Positions 5,812 to 14,909 of a DNA stretch of 24,148 nucleotides are shown here, one piece after another. The notes beneath the pieces are model-generated. The model saw only the letters and a list, made by a program, of their open reading frames with translations. It did not search any database and was not told where the DNA came from. The stretch spans positions 1-24,148 of the forward strand of contig CAZBJH010000042.1 of assembly GCA_964492185.1 (NCBI GenBank). The letters run 5' to 3'. The stretch comes from JAFGSZ01 sp964492185. Lineage in GTDB: Bacteria > Bacteroidota > Bacteroidia > Bacteroidales > UBA10428. How positions within the stretch are numbered: position 1 is the stretch's first letter; each line of letters opens with the position of its first letter. The translations under genes were made by a program, and so were the position numbers.

Positions 5812-8800
5812 TTATTTAGATAGAACTTCATTTGCTTTTTTCGTATATGACCGCCTATGATCGTATCCATTAGGTTTGTTGCTACCAGAGCCATTTACAA
5901 TACTACCCACTTTGTCTATAGCCTTATCTGTCATCCCAACATCGGCCCAATCGTTTAAATCTTGTATTTTCCAGCATACCATAGATGCTTTCATGGCAAT
6001 TTCGATATCCGTTGTCAGCAGGTCAATATCTTTCCCATGGAACTCTTTCGGGTCATCGGGGTACATCTTGTTCCATTCATCGCTGATTTGCTTGTATTTG
6101 TTTTTTCCTGTCAACTGGATAAACCCTTTGCCTTTAAATTTAGAGCCATCCTTAGTAGAGGGCGCACCATTGCCCATGCGGCAAGCATAGGTGTAATCAA
6201 ACAATGCCGATTTGCAGATATACTTGTTTTTTACAGTTAAGCTGTCCAGTGAAATTGAATCGGGCAGCACAGGGTTACACTCGCATAATGTATTGCCTGG
6301 GCATGTGGATAATGATGTCCCGTTATAACCTTCAAATAAATCGCAGTATTTCCTGTTGCCATTTCTTTTTACTTTGCCAAATACAGATTTAATACTTGCC
6401 TCGCTATAACATTCATTCTCATTGAGGGCTTTCATTCCCCCGGTTTCAGTACCTATCTGGCCTAAGAAATGGCTCATCCTTTGCGTAGTGTTTATATTAA
6501 AATCGCCACAGTTGTTGTTAATCGCTTCCATTACTTCTTTAAGCCTTGTAGTATCGGTATTTGGGAATATTTCTTCCAATTGTGATTGGGTAATTTCGTA
6601 TTTAACAGGCTCACCTAAAATCCCTAAATATTCCAGCCATTTTTCTTTGGTATTTTGCATTTGGCTTATATCAAATTTCTCAACCTGCATTATCATGGAA
6701 GGGTCGTCTTTCTCGTCTTCATAAAAAGCGATTATCAAATATTTCGTGTAGGTTTCATCGCAATAGATATGTTCTTTTTTATCCTTATCCTCCAGTTCTT
6801 TGGCATCTGTCACCTGTATCTTGGTAAAGGCTTTTGTCATTACGGTTTGTTCGCCATTTCCATAAATAGCTACTGGATATTCTACATCTTCATATTTGTA
6901 TTTTCCAATGTAAATGTGCTTTGGACGTAGAACAATTTTTTCTATCTTCTCATCCTTGCCAGTTTCTTTGATAGATTTTATTATATCAGTAAAAACTTCG
7001 TCAGAATTCATTGCCCGGATTTTCCACCCGTCAATCCATTGCTTTTGTTCATTTGTCCATTTCTCGGCTTCATCTTCCGTGTAGGCTAAACTTAATGTAT
7101 CGTCATTCCCTTTGGCAATCGCATTTTCGATTGCTTTAAGGTAATGCATTGAACCGATGTGATTATTGTCGTAAACATGGTTAAAAAGCAAAGCATGTTG
7201 TTTGTCCACAGGAGTCCAGGTATAAGCCCCCTCTTCCTCCTCCTGCGCCCAAGCAAACAGCATGGTCTGAGGGTCGTGGATTAAGTCCCATTGGTACTTG
7301 GTAAGTTCAATTCCACCTTTATAATCCATCAGATTATTAGTAGTGTTTTTATCGATTTGATATTTATCACTGAATGTGTGGTGGAGCTGAAAAACCCCGT
7401 GTGCCAGTTCATGGGCTATGGTTTGGTGGGTTTTATCTGTAATAGTTGTACTGAAAATATAACCAAAACGACTTTCAAGGGGCATGTCACCTAACATGTT
7501 TTTTGCCCCTTCTGCCTCTTCAACAAACCAGAATAAATAAACTGACTTATCGTCAATTCCTCTTTGGGATGTATAATTTGCGTTTAATGCACGCATTTCA
7601 TCGGTAAAGGCTGAATAAAAATCTGTCTCTGTACCTTTTAAACCGTTATTATCTTCATCCCAACTTCGGTCATCAAATACCTCGTCAATGGTTACGTGCC
7701 ACCTTATGCCATAAGGTTTATAGATGGTATTTATGGCTGTTTCTATTGTGGTTGCATCAACCACACCTGATTGCATTGGAACGATAGTAAGATATCTTTC
7801 AAGGAAAGGATATGATGCAATATTTACTTTACCGATTGTGCGTGTAATACTATCGTTTTCTTCATAAACGGCAAAAAGTTCATAACCATCACGTTGTTTT
7901 GCTCCGATAAGTGTAATTTCAAGTTTACCTCCTTTTTCTACGGCGTAGAATTCTGTTCCGGTTGGTGTCTTAAACTTAATCTTACTAAGGTCAATACTTC
8001 CTTTAGTAAGTTTAGCACTCACTTTATCGGGTTTACCTATTGGAACAAATTTCCATGGTGTATTCCTGCCATCTACCGTTTCATATTCATCAGCAAACTT
8101 TGAGCCTGCATATACATCGTCAAAAGCATCAAACGCCCATTTTCCTGCATTTTCAAAACTTAGCTGTATTTCGCTATCAAAATCATTTGGGGGAAAACTA
8201 TACGAAGTTGCATCTTGCGTTTCACTTTCGGGAGTTGTTTTTCCTACCTGGGTGACATTTCCTTTTTCATCAACTGCATAAAGGTTGCCTTCTGAATCCC
8301 GTATGGTTGTGCCTTCTTCGGTATTCTCAATAGTTGTGCTTATGCTTTGACCTCCTGAATTAACCATTACCGTATTACCGGAAACAGCTACCGTAATATT
8401 CGAAGCATTGTCAACAGGAAAATTCAGAGTTATAGCAGCTGAATCAACGCCGTCTATTATATTTCCAATCTGGTCGCCCTCTGCAAAATAATCCGTTACA
8501 TCATCAATTAAAAACTCACTATCCGGATTATAAATACTTGCCAATTCTCCTTCGTAAACTTCGTTAAGCTCGTTTACCTTAATACCGTTGAACTGCATGT
8601 TTACCTGTATATTGGCGAGAAATGGAATACGCATACGTCCTTTTCCTGTAAACACTCCATTACTACCCGAAACTTTGGTAAGCTTAATAGGGAACTGTCC
8701 GTAAAATATCATTTCGCCCTCTCGCAAACTTGCTTTGGGAATGGTATTGCTAACGATAACACTATCATCTGCTCCACACTCAAATTTAGCATTCGGAGGG

Positions 8801-10020
8801 TAAGGCATGGTGAAATAATCGAGGGCAGAATATTCACTTTCAACAGTGGTACAAGTTGCTTTAACCTGGTATTCATATTTTACACCAGACGATAATATGT
8901 TGGCAATTTCTGTCATTCCTACAAAACTTTCACGGGAGTGCCACTTATCATTTACTTTCCCTGCCTTTCTAAAACGTGTTTCAAACGATGTTTGTAAAGG
9001 GTCGGTGTCCCATGTTATTTCAACTTTATCAGTCCCCAATGTTTGAGCCGAGACATTTTCTGTTTCGGGACAAAGACTGCCATAAATAAAAGAAAACACT
9101 TCGGAATACCCGTTGTTTTGAAAGAGTGTTAATTGGTCGTCGCCAGCCAAAGCTTTTATTCGGAAAGCATATTCAACTCCCGGTTCAAGCAAATATTTAT
9201 CATTAGTCAAAAAATACCTCGTACGATTGGTAACATCGGTAAAATCGGGCTGCATGCTCATGACGACTTGATTGGAGTGCATCCCGGGAACACGAATAGC
9301 AAATAATTCAATCTGATAACTGGTAGCAAAAGTTGCGTTCAATGAACCTAAATGACGTGGAAACCATTCCAATTTAACGTTTTGTAAATCGTTTACACGG
9401 ACTTTTTCCCTGTTACGTGGGAGATTGATCTGTGGAGGATCATTTAATACAAACCAACCCGGCTGGGTATAGGCAGTATTAGACAGTACCACATCTTTGC
9501 GCTGGGCATCAACAATTCTAAAACCAATCCGGTATTGCCCATCGGGAACTCGTCCTGTTTGTATGTACTGGCTTTGATCGAAACCGGTGAACACATTGTT
9601 TTGTGCAAGAAAATATTTGTTCAGGTCGAAGCCGTTTAATACTTCCGTAACATTCCCGGTTAGCATAATGGGTGCAATAGCAGCATATTCGCTTGTGCGC
9701 ATTACAATACCAGAACCAAGATGTTCAATAAGCATTTGCAGTTTTGCCGGATAATTCACCATCCGGCTGTCATTTACAATTAAGGATACCTGTAATTTAT
9801 CAACCCCATTCGAGCCATATTCATTTAAAAATGGAGTGTATGGAGGAGATAGTGAAACGATAACAGTTACTGGGTCTGAAGCCATTAAGGCATTAGGCAA
9901 AAGTGAAAAGGCAAAAGTGAAAAGGCAGAAGGCAAAAGGCAAAAGGGTTCTTAACTTATGCCTTGTGCCTTGTGCCTTATGCCTAATAATTGCCTTGATA
10001 TTTTTATCGAATATTTGCAT
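5812..10020 (-). CDS. TANFOR-domain polymorphic toxin with metzincin-like protease and GH19-type tip
   Basis: 1402 aa. Residues 1-47 are a signal peptide built from a repeat element (basic 13-24, hydrophobic 26-41, cut near LMA|SDP). Residues about 50-320 match the TANFOR domain ('VTVIVSLSPPYTPFLNEY', 'NDPPQINLPRNREKV', 'GVEYAFRIKA'). About 325-410 is FN3-like, and 410-740 is beta-rich. About 750-920 is a zinc protease: H870-E-L-A-H874 with H880 (HExxHxxxxxH) and the Met-turn-like N896-L-M898-D-Y, as in metzincins. The constant boundary KYQWDLIHDP...EEEEGA ends at 932. The variable part 933-1402 has a linker and then a GH19 chitinase/lysozyme-like domain from about 1155: MSHFLGQIGTETGG with candidate acid E1192, and GKGFIQLTGKNKY at 1297-1309. 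The protease beside the boundary suggests self-release of the tip; this is inferred from the layout. There is no T9SS tail, so export past the outer membrane must use another route or a partner. It lies last but one in the operon. Confidence 0.82.
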   Translation of the reverse strand: MQIFDKNIKAIIRHKAQGTRHKLRTLLPFAFCLFTFAFSLLPNALMASDPVTVIVSLSPPYTPFLNEYGSNGVDKLQVSLIVNDSRMVNYPAKLQMLIEHLGSGIVMRTSEYAAIAPIMLTGNVTEVLNGFDLNKYFLAQNNVFTGFDQSQYIQTGRVPDGQYRIGFRIVDAQRKDVVLSNTAYTQPGWFVLNDPPQINLPRNREKVRVNDLQNVKLEWFPRHLGSLNATFATSYQIELFAIRVPGMHSNQVVMSMQPDFTDVTNRTRYFLTNDKYLLEPGVEYAFRIKALAGDDQLTLFQNNGYSEVFSFIYGSLCPETENVSAQTLGTDKVEITWDTDPLQTSFETRFRKAGKVNDKWHSRESFVGMTEIANILSSGVKYEYQVKATCTTVESEYSALDYFTMPYPPNAKFECGADDSVIVSNTIPKASLREGEMIFYGQFPIKLTKVSGSNGVFTGKGRMRIPFLANIQVNMQFNGIKVNELNEVYEGELASIYNPDSEFLIDDVTDYFAEGDQIGNIIDGVDSAAITLNFPVDNASNITVAVSGNTVMVNSGGQSISTTIENTEEGTTIRDSEGNLYAVDEKGNVTQVGKTTPESETQDATSYSFPPNDFDSEIQLSFENAGKWAFDAFDDVYAGSKFADEYETVDGRNTPWKFVPIGKPDKVSAKLTKGSIDLSKIKFKTPTGTEFYAVEKGGKLEITLIGAKQRDGYELFAVYEENDSITRTIGKVNIASYPFLERYLTIVPMQSGVVDATTIETAINTIYKPYGIRWHVTIDEVFDDRSWDEDNNGLKGTETDFYSAFTDEMRALNANYTSQRGIDDKSVYLFWFVEEAEGAKNMLGDMPLESRFGYIFSTTITDKTHQTIAHELAHGVFQLHHTFSDKYQIDKNTTNNLMDYKGGIELTKYQWDLIHDPQTMLFAWAQEEEEGAYTWTPVDKQHALLFNHVYDNNHIGSMHYLKAIENAIAKGNDDTLSLAYTEDEAEKWTNEQKQWIDGWKIRAMNSDEVFTDIIKSIKETGKDEKIEKIVLRPKHIYIGKYKYEDVEYPVAIYGNGEQTVMTKAFTKIQVTDAKELEDKDKKEHIYCDETYTKYLIIAFYEDEKDDPSMIMQVEKFDISQMQNTKEKWLEYLGILGEPVKYEITQSQLEEIFPNTDTTRLKEVMEAINNNCGDFNINTTQRMSHFLGQIGTETGGMKALNENECYSEASIKSVFGKVKRNGNRKYCDLFEGYNGTSLSTCPGNTLCECNPVLPDSISLDSLTVKNKYICKSALFDYTYACRMGNGAPSTKDGSKFKGKGFIQLTGKNKYKQISDEWNKMYPDDPKEFHGKDIDLLTTDIEIAMKASMVCWKIQDLNDWADVGMTDKAIDKVGSIVNGSGSNKPNGYDHRRSYTKKANEVLSK
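7225..7299 (-). repeat. Toxin constant/variable boundary (copy B)
   Basis: The 75 bp matching 1611-1685. It encodes the last part of the constant region, after the NLMDY motif and up to EEEEGA at residues 927-932. Immediately downstream the coding sequence diverges completely from the orphan tip. I read it as the homology seam used when tips are exchanged. Confidence 0.78.
9896..9984. repeat. Palindromic GGCAAAA / TTATGCCTTGTGCC element inside a signal-peptide coding region
   Basis: On the + strand the left arm is (GGCAAAAGTGAAAA)-type repeats and the right arm is (CTTATGCCTTGTGCC)-type repeats, joined by GGGTTCTTAA. The arms are roughly complementary. Read on the minus strand in frame, the right arm encodes RHKAQGTRHKLR (basic) and the left arm encodes LLPFAFCLFTFAFSL (hydrophobic). 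A second copy at 16941-17027 does the same for the FN3 gene. Confidence 0.75.
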
Positions 10021-10151
10021 TCTTTAATTTTGAAATTAGGGTGTTCAACATTTTTTCAACCTCCTTGCTTTTTTTCGAGAATTTCACTCAATTGAGTTTG
10101 AGAAATAAAATCTAATCGGGCTGAAAGTTCTATTTGTGTTTTCAATTCTAC
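10004..10151 (-). pseudogene. Four-helix-bundle (S23-type) protein, C-terminal remnant
   Basis: The minus strand reads VELKTQIELSARLDFISQTQ then LSEILEK, shifts by one base within an A-run, and continues KEVEKMLNTLISKLKNANIR before TAA. This is the usual C-terminal helix pair of the four-helix-bundle/S23 family ('ELETQL.IA..LG.L....' then 'E..KML..LI..L'). Only the last ~48 codons remain, frameshifted and without a start. Its last codons overlap the toxin's ATG in another frame. It fills most of the 174-bp gap between the adhesin and the toxin gene, so the toxin's 5' end was built next to a gene relic. Confidence 0.55.
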
Positions 10152-10165
10152 TCATACTTTATATT

Positions 10166-10196
10166 CTTATGCCTTTTGCCTTCTTTCTTTTGACTT
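10166..10196. repeat. Single arm of the GCCTTTTGCC repeat
   Basis: TTATGCCTTTTGCCTTC followed by TTTCTTTTGACTTA is a one-armed relative of the palindromic elements at 9896-9984 and 16941-17027. It abuts the stop codon of the adhesin gene and the four-helix-bundle remnant. Confidence 0.5.
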
Positions 10197-13100
10197 ATTT
10201 TATCACTATTTTCAATTTTTGCTGTTCATGTTCGGCAATAAGCACAATTATATATACCCCCGGTTTCAAACTTACCAGATTAAACGGCACTTCATAGCTT
10301 TCAAGTCCTTTTTGACGTTTAATATCAATAGCACTACCCAAACCCGCATTATACAAATGCAGACTTATGTCGGCTTTTCTGCTTAATTCAATCTCTGCAT
10401 AAAAATTACCATCGTTAGAGTTTGGATAAACTTTAAATCCAAGAATTAAAGGCTCGTTTAAAGTAGATTTTTGAGGTATAGAACCTTCCTCATTATAGAT
10501 AGTTACAGATTTTGAGGAATCGCTATAGCATCCTCCATACCACGCTCTAAGCATAACATTAATTGTTCCGGTATTACCCGATGAAAATCTTTGAGAATAG
10601 TTGTTGTTATCTGCCAGGTCAACAGGGTAATCAAAATACCATTGAATACTATCGGGTACAGGCCAGGTTACATCAATAGCCCTTATAACTTCATCTACCA
10701 ATGCACTATCCTGTAAGAGAATGGTTGCATCTAATGGGGTATCAGAAACCTCTAAATCAAAGGTATCAACACCGATACAACCATACTCATTACTGATTTT
10801 CAGTGTATATTGACCAGTCTGGTCAACAGTTAAATACCGATCTTCTGATATTAAAACGGAATCTTTATACCATTTATAACTAACAAAATTACCTCCGTCT
10901 AATTCAAGACTGTTCCCTGTACATAATACCCCTGTATTTTGGTCGAGGTGAGCAGTAGGTTCAGGAGGCGATATTATCTCGAAACTTTCTGATTTTGTAC
11001 AGGCTTTACTATCCGATACCGTTAACGAGTAGGTACCTGAATTGAGATTTTGTATGTTTTTTGTCCCCTCATTATTTGACCAATTATAAGAATAGCCTCC
11101 ATTCCCGCCGTTAACCCGGGTTACAATAAACCCGTCATAAGAATCGTGACATACCGGGTTAAAAACTGTGCCTATTATAGAAATATCTTCGGGTTGTGGA
11201 ATGGTATAGTATTTATCTACCTTACATCCTTTCTTATCTAAAAGCCTGAAATGATAGGTTTTATTTTCTAATCCATCAAATATAGTATCTCCCTCAATAC
11301 CATTCAAATAATAAGTGTACTCAGGCATGCCTCCATCAACTTGCTGAATAACAAGTTTTCCGTCTGAACCACCAAAGCATGAAATTGAATCTATCTTGTA
11401 TGCTATTATATCCGGTCCATCGGCATCCGATACCGAAACCATAATGGAATCGTTACAACCATGTGAATCTGTTAATAATAGTTTGTATTGGCCGGAATAA
11501 ATACCGTCAATAATAATTGAATTAACCGGTACAGACTTTAATGAATCAAGGTATATCCAGTTATAGGAATAGGGTTGCGTACCCCCTGCTATGATTGCTG
11601 TTACACTTCCATTATCCTGACCACAAAAAGCATCAATAATAGTATCAACTGCCATATAAATTTTATCAGGTTGAGTAATGGTAACATCAACTTGTGATGG
11701 GCAATCATTGGCATCCAACACATAAACAGGTTCGTTATCCATTATAGGAAGGTTTGAAAGCGAATCACCTGAAATCCAATTCGCATTATTCATTGAAACC
11801 CTGTACCCACGTGTGCCACCTGAAATATTCAACTTTACTGCCCCTGAATTATCCTCATAACATTTTAAATTGTAAATACTATCAATAGAAGTAATAAGTT
11901 GGGGAGGTTGGGTAATGGTAACCGGAAGCTTTTCAATAATGCCGGCTGAATCAACTACAAAAACAGTATCAGCAATTGCACCAGTTGCGGTTAAGCCTCC
12001 AATGGTATTGCTTGTTCCATTAATCGTCTCATTAAAACCGTATTGGTAGTGTCCCCAACCACCTGTTGCTGTTGGGTAAACTTCACCTGTAGCATTGCCG
12101 TTGCAATCTACGTTTTGTGGTTGTTGCGAAAAAGACAATTCTAAAGGTTCATCAGGTTGTCTTACCCGAATATTGTTATAAGTTTGAGGACAACCATTAT
12201 CATCGGTAACATCCACCCGGTAATAACCATCGTAAAGTCCTGCTATTGTGGCATTTTGCAGAGTACTTCCATTTGCTATTTCGGTAGAATCTTTATATAA
12301 AACATAATCAAAATCTCCTGTTCCTTCACTAATGGTAAGGTTTATTGTACCTGTATTATCGCCATACCGTGCAATTTTTGAACCTGTTGCATCAATTATT
12401 ATATCATTCGGCTGACCAACTGTAATATTGTTAACAATATCCTGACAGCCTAAATAATTTGTCACCGTTGCAGTATAATTTCCTGCGGATAAGTTTTGAT
12501 AATTTGTTAAAGATTCTGTTCTTCCTGATAAAGTATAAGTAGGTGTACCACCTCCCAAATTTGTTGCATTTAGTTGAATAGAACCATTACCTCCTTCAAA
12601 ACATGTTAAATCTGTTGGTGTAGCTGATAAAACAACCTCTGGATTCGAAATTACATCAACATATTGGTCTTTATAAACACCGTACCTGTCCGTTATTCGC
12701 ACCCGGTATCTTCCAACACCTCTTGGGGAGAATTGCACAAAGTAATTACTACCTGATTTATCAGAAGCAGTGACCGTTTTAGTTTCTAAAAGAGAACCGG
12801 AATTACTGTATAATCTTGCTGTGTAGTAACCAATACCACCTTTAAAAGTAGCTTGTATACTGACAGATTTACTACCTGTCCCTGTATTATTCACATGACA
12901 TGGAACAATTGGAGCTGTAGGTTGGTTTAAAGTAACATCAGAAGGTTTTTTGAGTGTAACCTGACTGCTGATTCCTGACACGCAGCTATCGGTATCAGTT
13001 GTACGAAACGACATTTGGTGATAAGCAAAGTTCATGCTTAATGATTTTGTGTAATTACCTACGTTTTGCAATTGACTTGTTACATTAACAATATCACGGC

Positions 13101-14445
13101 AAGTTGAACAATAATGATGGCAATCATTACTAAAATTGCATTCATAGTCCATTTCTACTTTTGCTACACGGCTTCTATCATTGAATGCCAGATGAATTAC
13201 TGCATCATTCAAATTATGTTTTGATGTGTGATAGGTAGTACCATCGAAAGTTTCTTTTGGAACAATTGTTGGGCTAGTAGTTAGTAGGTTTTTTGCTAAA
13301 GGCATTCTAAAGGCTTGCTTTACCGCACAGCGAACCTCATCTGCGTCAAAGGATATTTTTTCATTTGCTAATTTCTGTGCTATTTGAACAGTATAATCTA
13401 CACTATCCACTAACCCGATATTTCTATCTTGAGAATGTATGTTTAGTTTAATAGAGTTCCCTTCACGCCCAACAGGAACAAGTCTTATAATATTCGAAGT
13501 CTGTTCTTCTTCCAGGCAGCTACCATTTTCACAATTTCCTTTAATCATTCTGAATGTGTAGTTGTTATAATTATTTGCCATTTCTGAAGTTGCAGGAATA
13601 GTAACAACAAGATTTGGAGAACAAGCTCGCCGAAGTGCCGTAATACTTCCAGTAGGTGCTGAAATCTGCATATAAAAAGCCTTGCTTTCTGAGAATGTTG
13701 CCGAATAAGCTACCTGATCCCAACAATATGTTGATACTCGACAATATCTGTTTGTTGATTTCGTCCTAAAATATAAAGTTTGACCATACCATGAATCAGC
13801 TCTACTACCAGCAAGCTGATTGTAAGATAAGTTTGCATAAGTAGCCGAGGGTGAAATATAAACTTCATTCGTACTATTGGAAGGAAAGTCTTTGTCATTA
13901 CTAACCTGTAACCTAAAACTATTTAGTGGAATATTATGAGTTTGAAAATTAAAACGGTAACTTCCATTCGGATTGGACACACATGTTTTAGGATTTAATG
14001 CTGTACTTGAAATTCCAGCTAGGCTTTTAACTTCATATTTTACTGTTAATGTTGAATGTCTATAGCATAGAGTTTGGGTAGTTTTTTTCTTGGAATCCTC
14101 AAAACTACCTAAACTGCTTATTTTGAAAGGTATCGCATAATTACCACCTTTCCAGTCTGTAAAACGCACTTCAAGCGTATGGTCTTTAGGTACGATTAGA
14201 GTTGTCCGAGCAACATGTTCACCATCTCCATAATTATCTGCTATCATTAAGCCATTCAAACATTCCCCTGTTGTTTTATTGTATAGCCAAACCCATTTCA
14301 TCGAATATGTACCTCCAGTACAAAAACCACTTTTCCCGGAATTAATAGTGGTAGTAACACGTACGACATAGCCCGTTTGAGCGTAAGTTGCATTAAATAC
14401 ATGTAACAATAGAATTGTTAAAATAAAAGACTTAATTATTTTCAT
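10195..14445 (-). CDS. SprB-like repeat adhesin with T9SS type A sorting domain
   Basis: 1416 aa. The signal peptide is at 1-23 (LLLHVFNATYAQ|TG). The N-terminal ~600 residues are beta-rich and include a Cys-rich segment (HHYCSTCRDIV). Then come about seven SprB-type repeats, each starting near a 'C.(G/E)..(N/D)G.I' motif (TCFEGGNGS, DCNGNATGE, KCYEDNSGA, FCGQDNGS, SCFGGSDGK, VCHDSYDG) and holding 'GG...Y.Y' and 'G.Y...V.D..GC'. An Ig-like module (SYKWYKDSVLISEDRYLTV) follows. The C-terminal ~80 residues are a Por secretion tail: 'GFKVYPNSNDGNF' to 'LKPGVYIIVLIAE...QKLKIVIK'. SprB proteins are surface adhesins; the tail sends them through T9SS to be anchored or released. The start overlaps the upstream lipoprotein gene by 14 bp, so translation is coupled. 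It likely positions or contacts target cells for the toxin, a role inferred from the operon. Confidence 0.85.
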   Translation of the reverse strand: MKIIKSFILTILLLHVFNATYAQTGYVVRVTTTINSGKSGFCTGGTYSMKWVWLYNKTTGECLNGLMIADNYGDGEHVARTTLIVPKDHTLEVRFTDWKGGNYAIPFKISSLGSFEDSKKKTTQTLCYRHSTLTVKYEVKSLAGISSTALNPKTCVSNPNGSYRFNFQTHNIPLNSFRLQVSNDKDFPSNSTNEVYISPSATYANLSYNQLAGSRADSWYGQTLYFRTKSTNRYCRVSTYCWDQVAYSATFSESKAFYMQISAPTGSITALRRACSPNLVVTIPATSEMANNYNNYTFRMIKGNCENGSCLEEEQTSNIIRLVPVGREGNSIKLNIHSQDRNIGLVDSVDYTVQIAQKLANEKISFDADEVRCAVKQAFRMPLAKNLLTTSPTIVPKETFDGTTYHTSKHNLNDAVIHLAFNDRSRVAKVEMDYECNFSNDCHHYCSTCRDIVNVTSQLQNVGNYTKSLSMNFAYHQMSFRTTDTDSCVSGISSQVTLKKPSDVTLNQPTAPIVPCHVNNTGTGSKSVSIQATFKGGIGYYTARLYSNSGSLLETKTVTASDKSGSNYFVQFSPRGVGRYRVRITDRYGVYKDQYVDVISNPEVVLSATPTDLTCFEGGNGSIQLNATNLGGGTPTYTLSGRTESLTNYQNLSAGNYTATVTNYLGCQDIVNNITVGQPNDIIIDATGSKIARYGDNTGTINLTISEGTGDFDYVLYKDSTEIANGSTLQNATIAGLYDGYYRVDVTDDNGCPQTYNNIRVRQPDEPLELSFSQQPQNVDCNGNATGEVYPTATGGWGHYQYGFNETINGTSNTIGGLTATGAIADTVFVVDSAGIIEKLPVTITQPPQLITSIDSIYNLKCYEDNSGAVKLNISGGTRGYRVSMNNANWISGDSLSNLPIMDNEPVYVLDANDCPSQVDVTITQPDKIYMAVDTIIDAFCGQDNGSVTAIIAGGTQPYSYNWIYLDSLKSVPVNSIIIDGIYSGQYKLLLTDSHGCNDSIMVSVSDADGPDIIAYKIDSISCFGGSDGKLVIQQVDGGMPEYTYYLNGIEGDTIFDGLENKTYHFRLLDKKGCKVDKYYTIPQPEDISIIGTVFNPVCHDSYDGFIVTRVNGGNGGYSYNWSNNEGTKNIQNLNSGTYSLTVSDSKACTKSESFEIISPPEPTAHLDQNTGVLCTGNSLELDGGNFVSYKWYKDSVLISEDRYLTVDQTGQYTLKISNEYGCIGVDTFDLEVSDTPLDATILLQDSALVDEVIRAIDVTWPVPDSIQWYFDYPVDLADNNNYSQRFSSGNTGTINVMLRAWYGGCYSDSSKSVTIYNEEGSIPQKSTLNEPLILGFKVYPNSNDGNFYAEIELSRKADISLHLYNAGLGSAIDIKRQKGLESYEVPFNLVSLKPGVYIIVLIAEHEQQKLKIVIK

Positions 14446-14893
14446 ACTTTCTAAGTATTAAATAATATATCTCCATGTTTTGTTTGTATGCACCATCTTT
14501 GTACTCATAATATAGGATTTTCAAACCTTTGTTCTCTAAAATATTTAGTTCCAGATTCCATGAATACGTGCATCTGCAATTTCCAGTAATAGTAGGCTTA
14601 ATAAAGAATTTCAACACATTTCCTTTTAAATCAATACTGTCAGTTGCAAAGCATGGAGCCTCAATACCAAATTCCACGTAACCAACACCGTCAATAATGG
14701 TAGCATTTGTAGTTTGTGAAGCTATAGGGATAATTCCCGTTGTGTCATTCTCTGCATAATCAAAGCAACCTTTTTTAACCAGGTTGGATATTTGATATAC
14801 TTCGTGAGTTACCACCTCAAATTCATCCTCTTTCTCACATCCAATATTTAAGGTTGCTCCGATAAATAACATTAATAATAGATTCATCTTCAT
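14432..14893 (-). CDS. Small lipoprotein of the toxin operon
   Basis: 153 aa. The N-terminus MKMNLLLMLFIGATLNIGC ends in a lipobox with Cys19, followed by EKEDE. Acidic residues just after the Cys match signals for surface display of lipoproteins in Bacteroidota. The rest is mostly strand-like with four further cysteines (CF, CFA, CRC). I recognise no family. It starts 16 bp after the FN3 gene and overlaps the adhesin start by 14 bp, so it belongs to the same transcript. Possible roles are anchoring or assembling the secreted partners at the outer membrane; nothing in the sequence proves this. Confidence 0.75.
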   Translation of the reverse strand: MKMNLLLMLFIGATLNIGCEKEDEFEVVTHEVYQISNLVKKGCFDYAENDTTGIIPIASQTTNATIIDGVGYVEFGIEAPCFATDSIDLKGNVLKFFIKPTITGNCRCTYSWNLELNILENKGLKILYYEYKDGAYKQNMEIYYLILRKYENN

Positions 14894-14909
14894 AATTTTA
14901 TAGTTTTAT

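Noticed and set aside
5812..10020. T9SS sorting tail on the toxin
   Set aside because: The C-terminus is the GH19-like domain; no YPNP-type tail or final basic strand is present.
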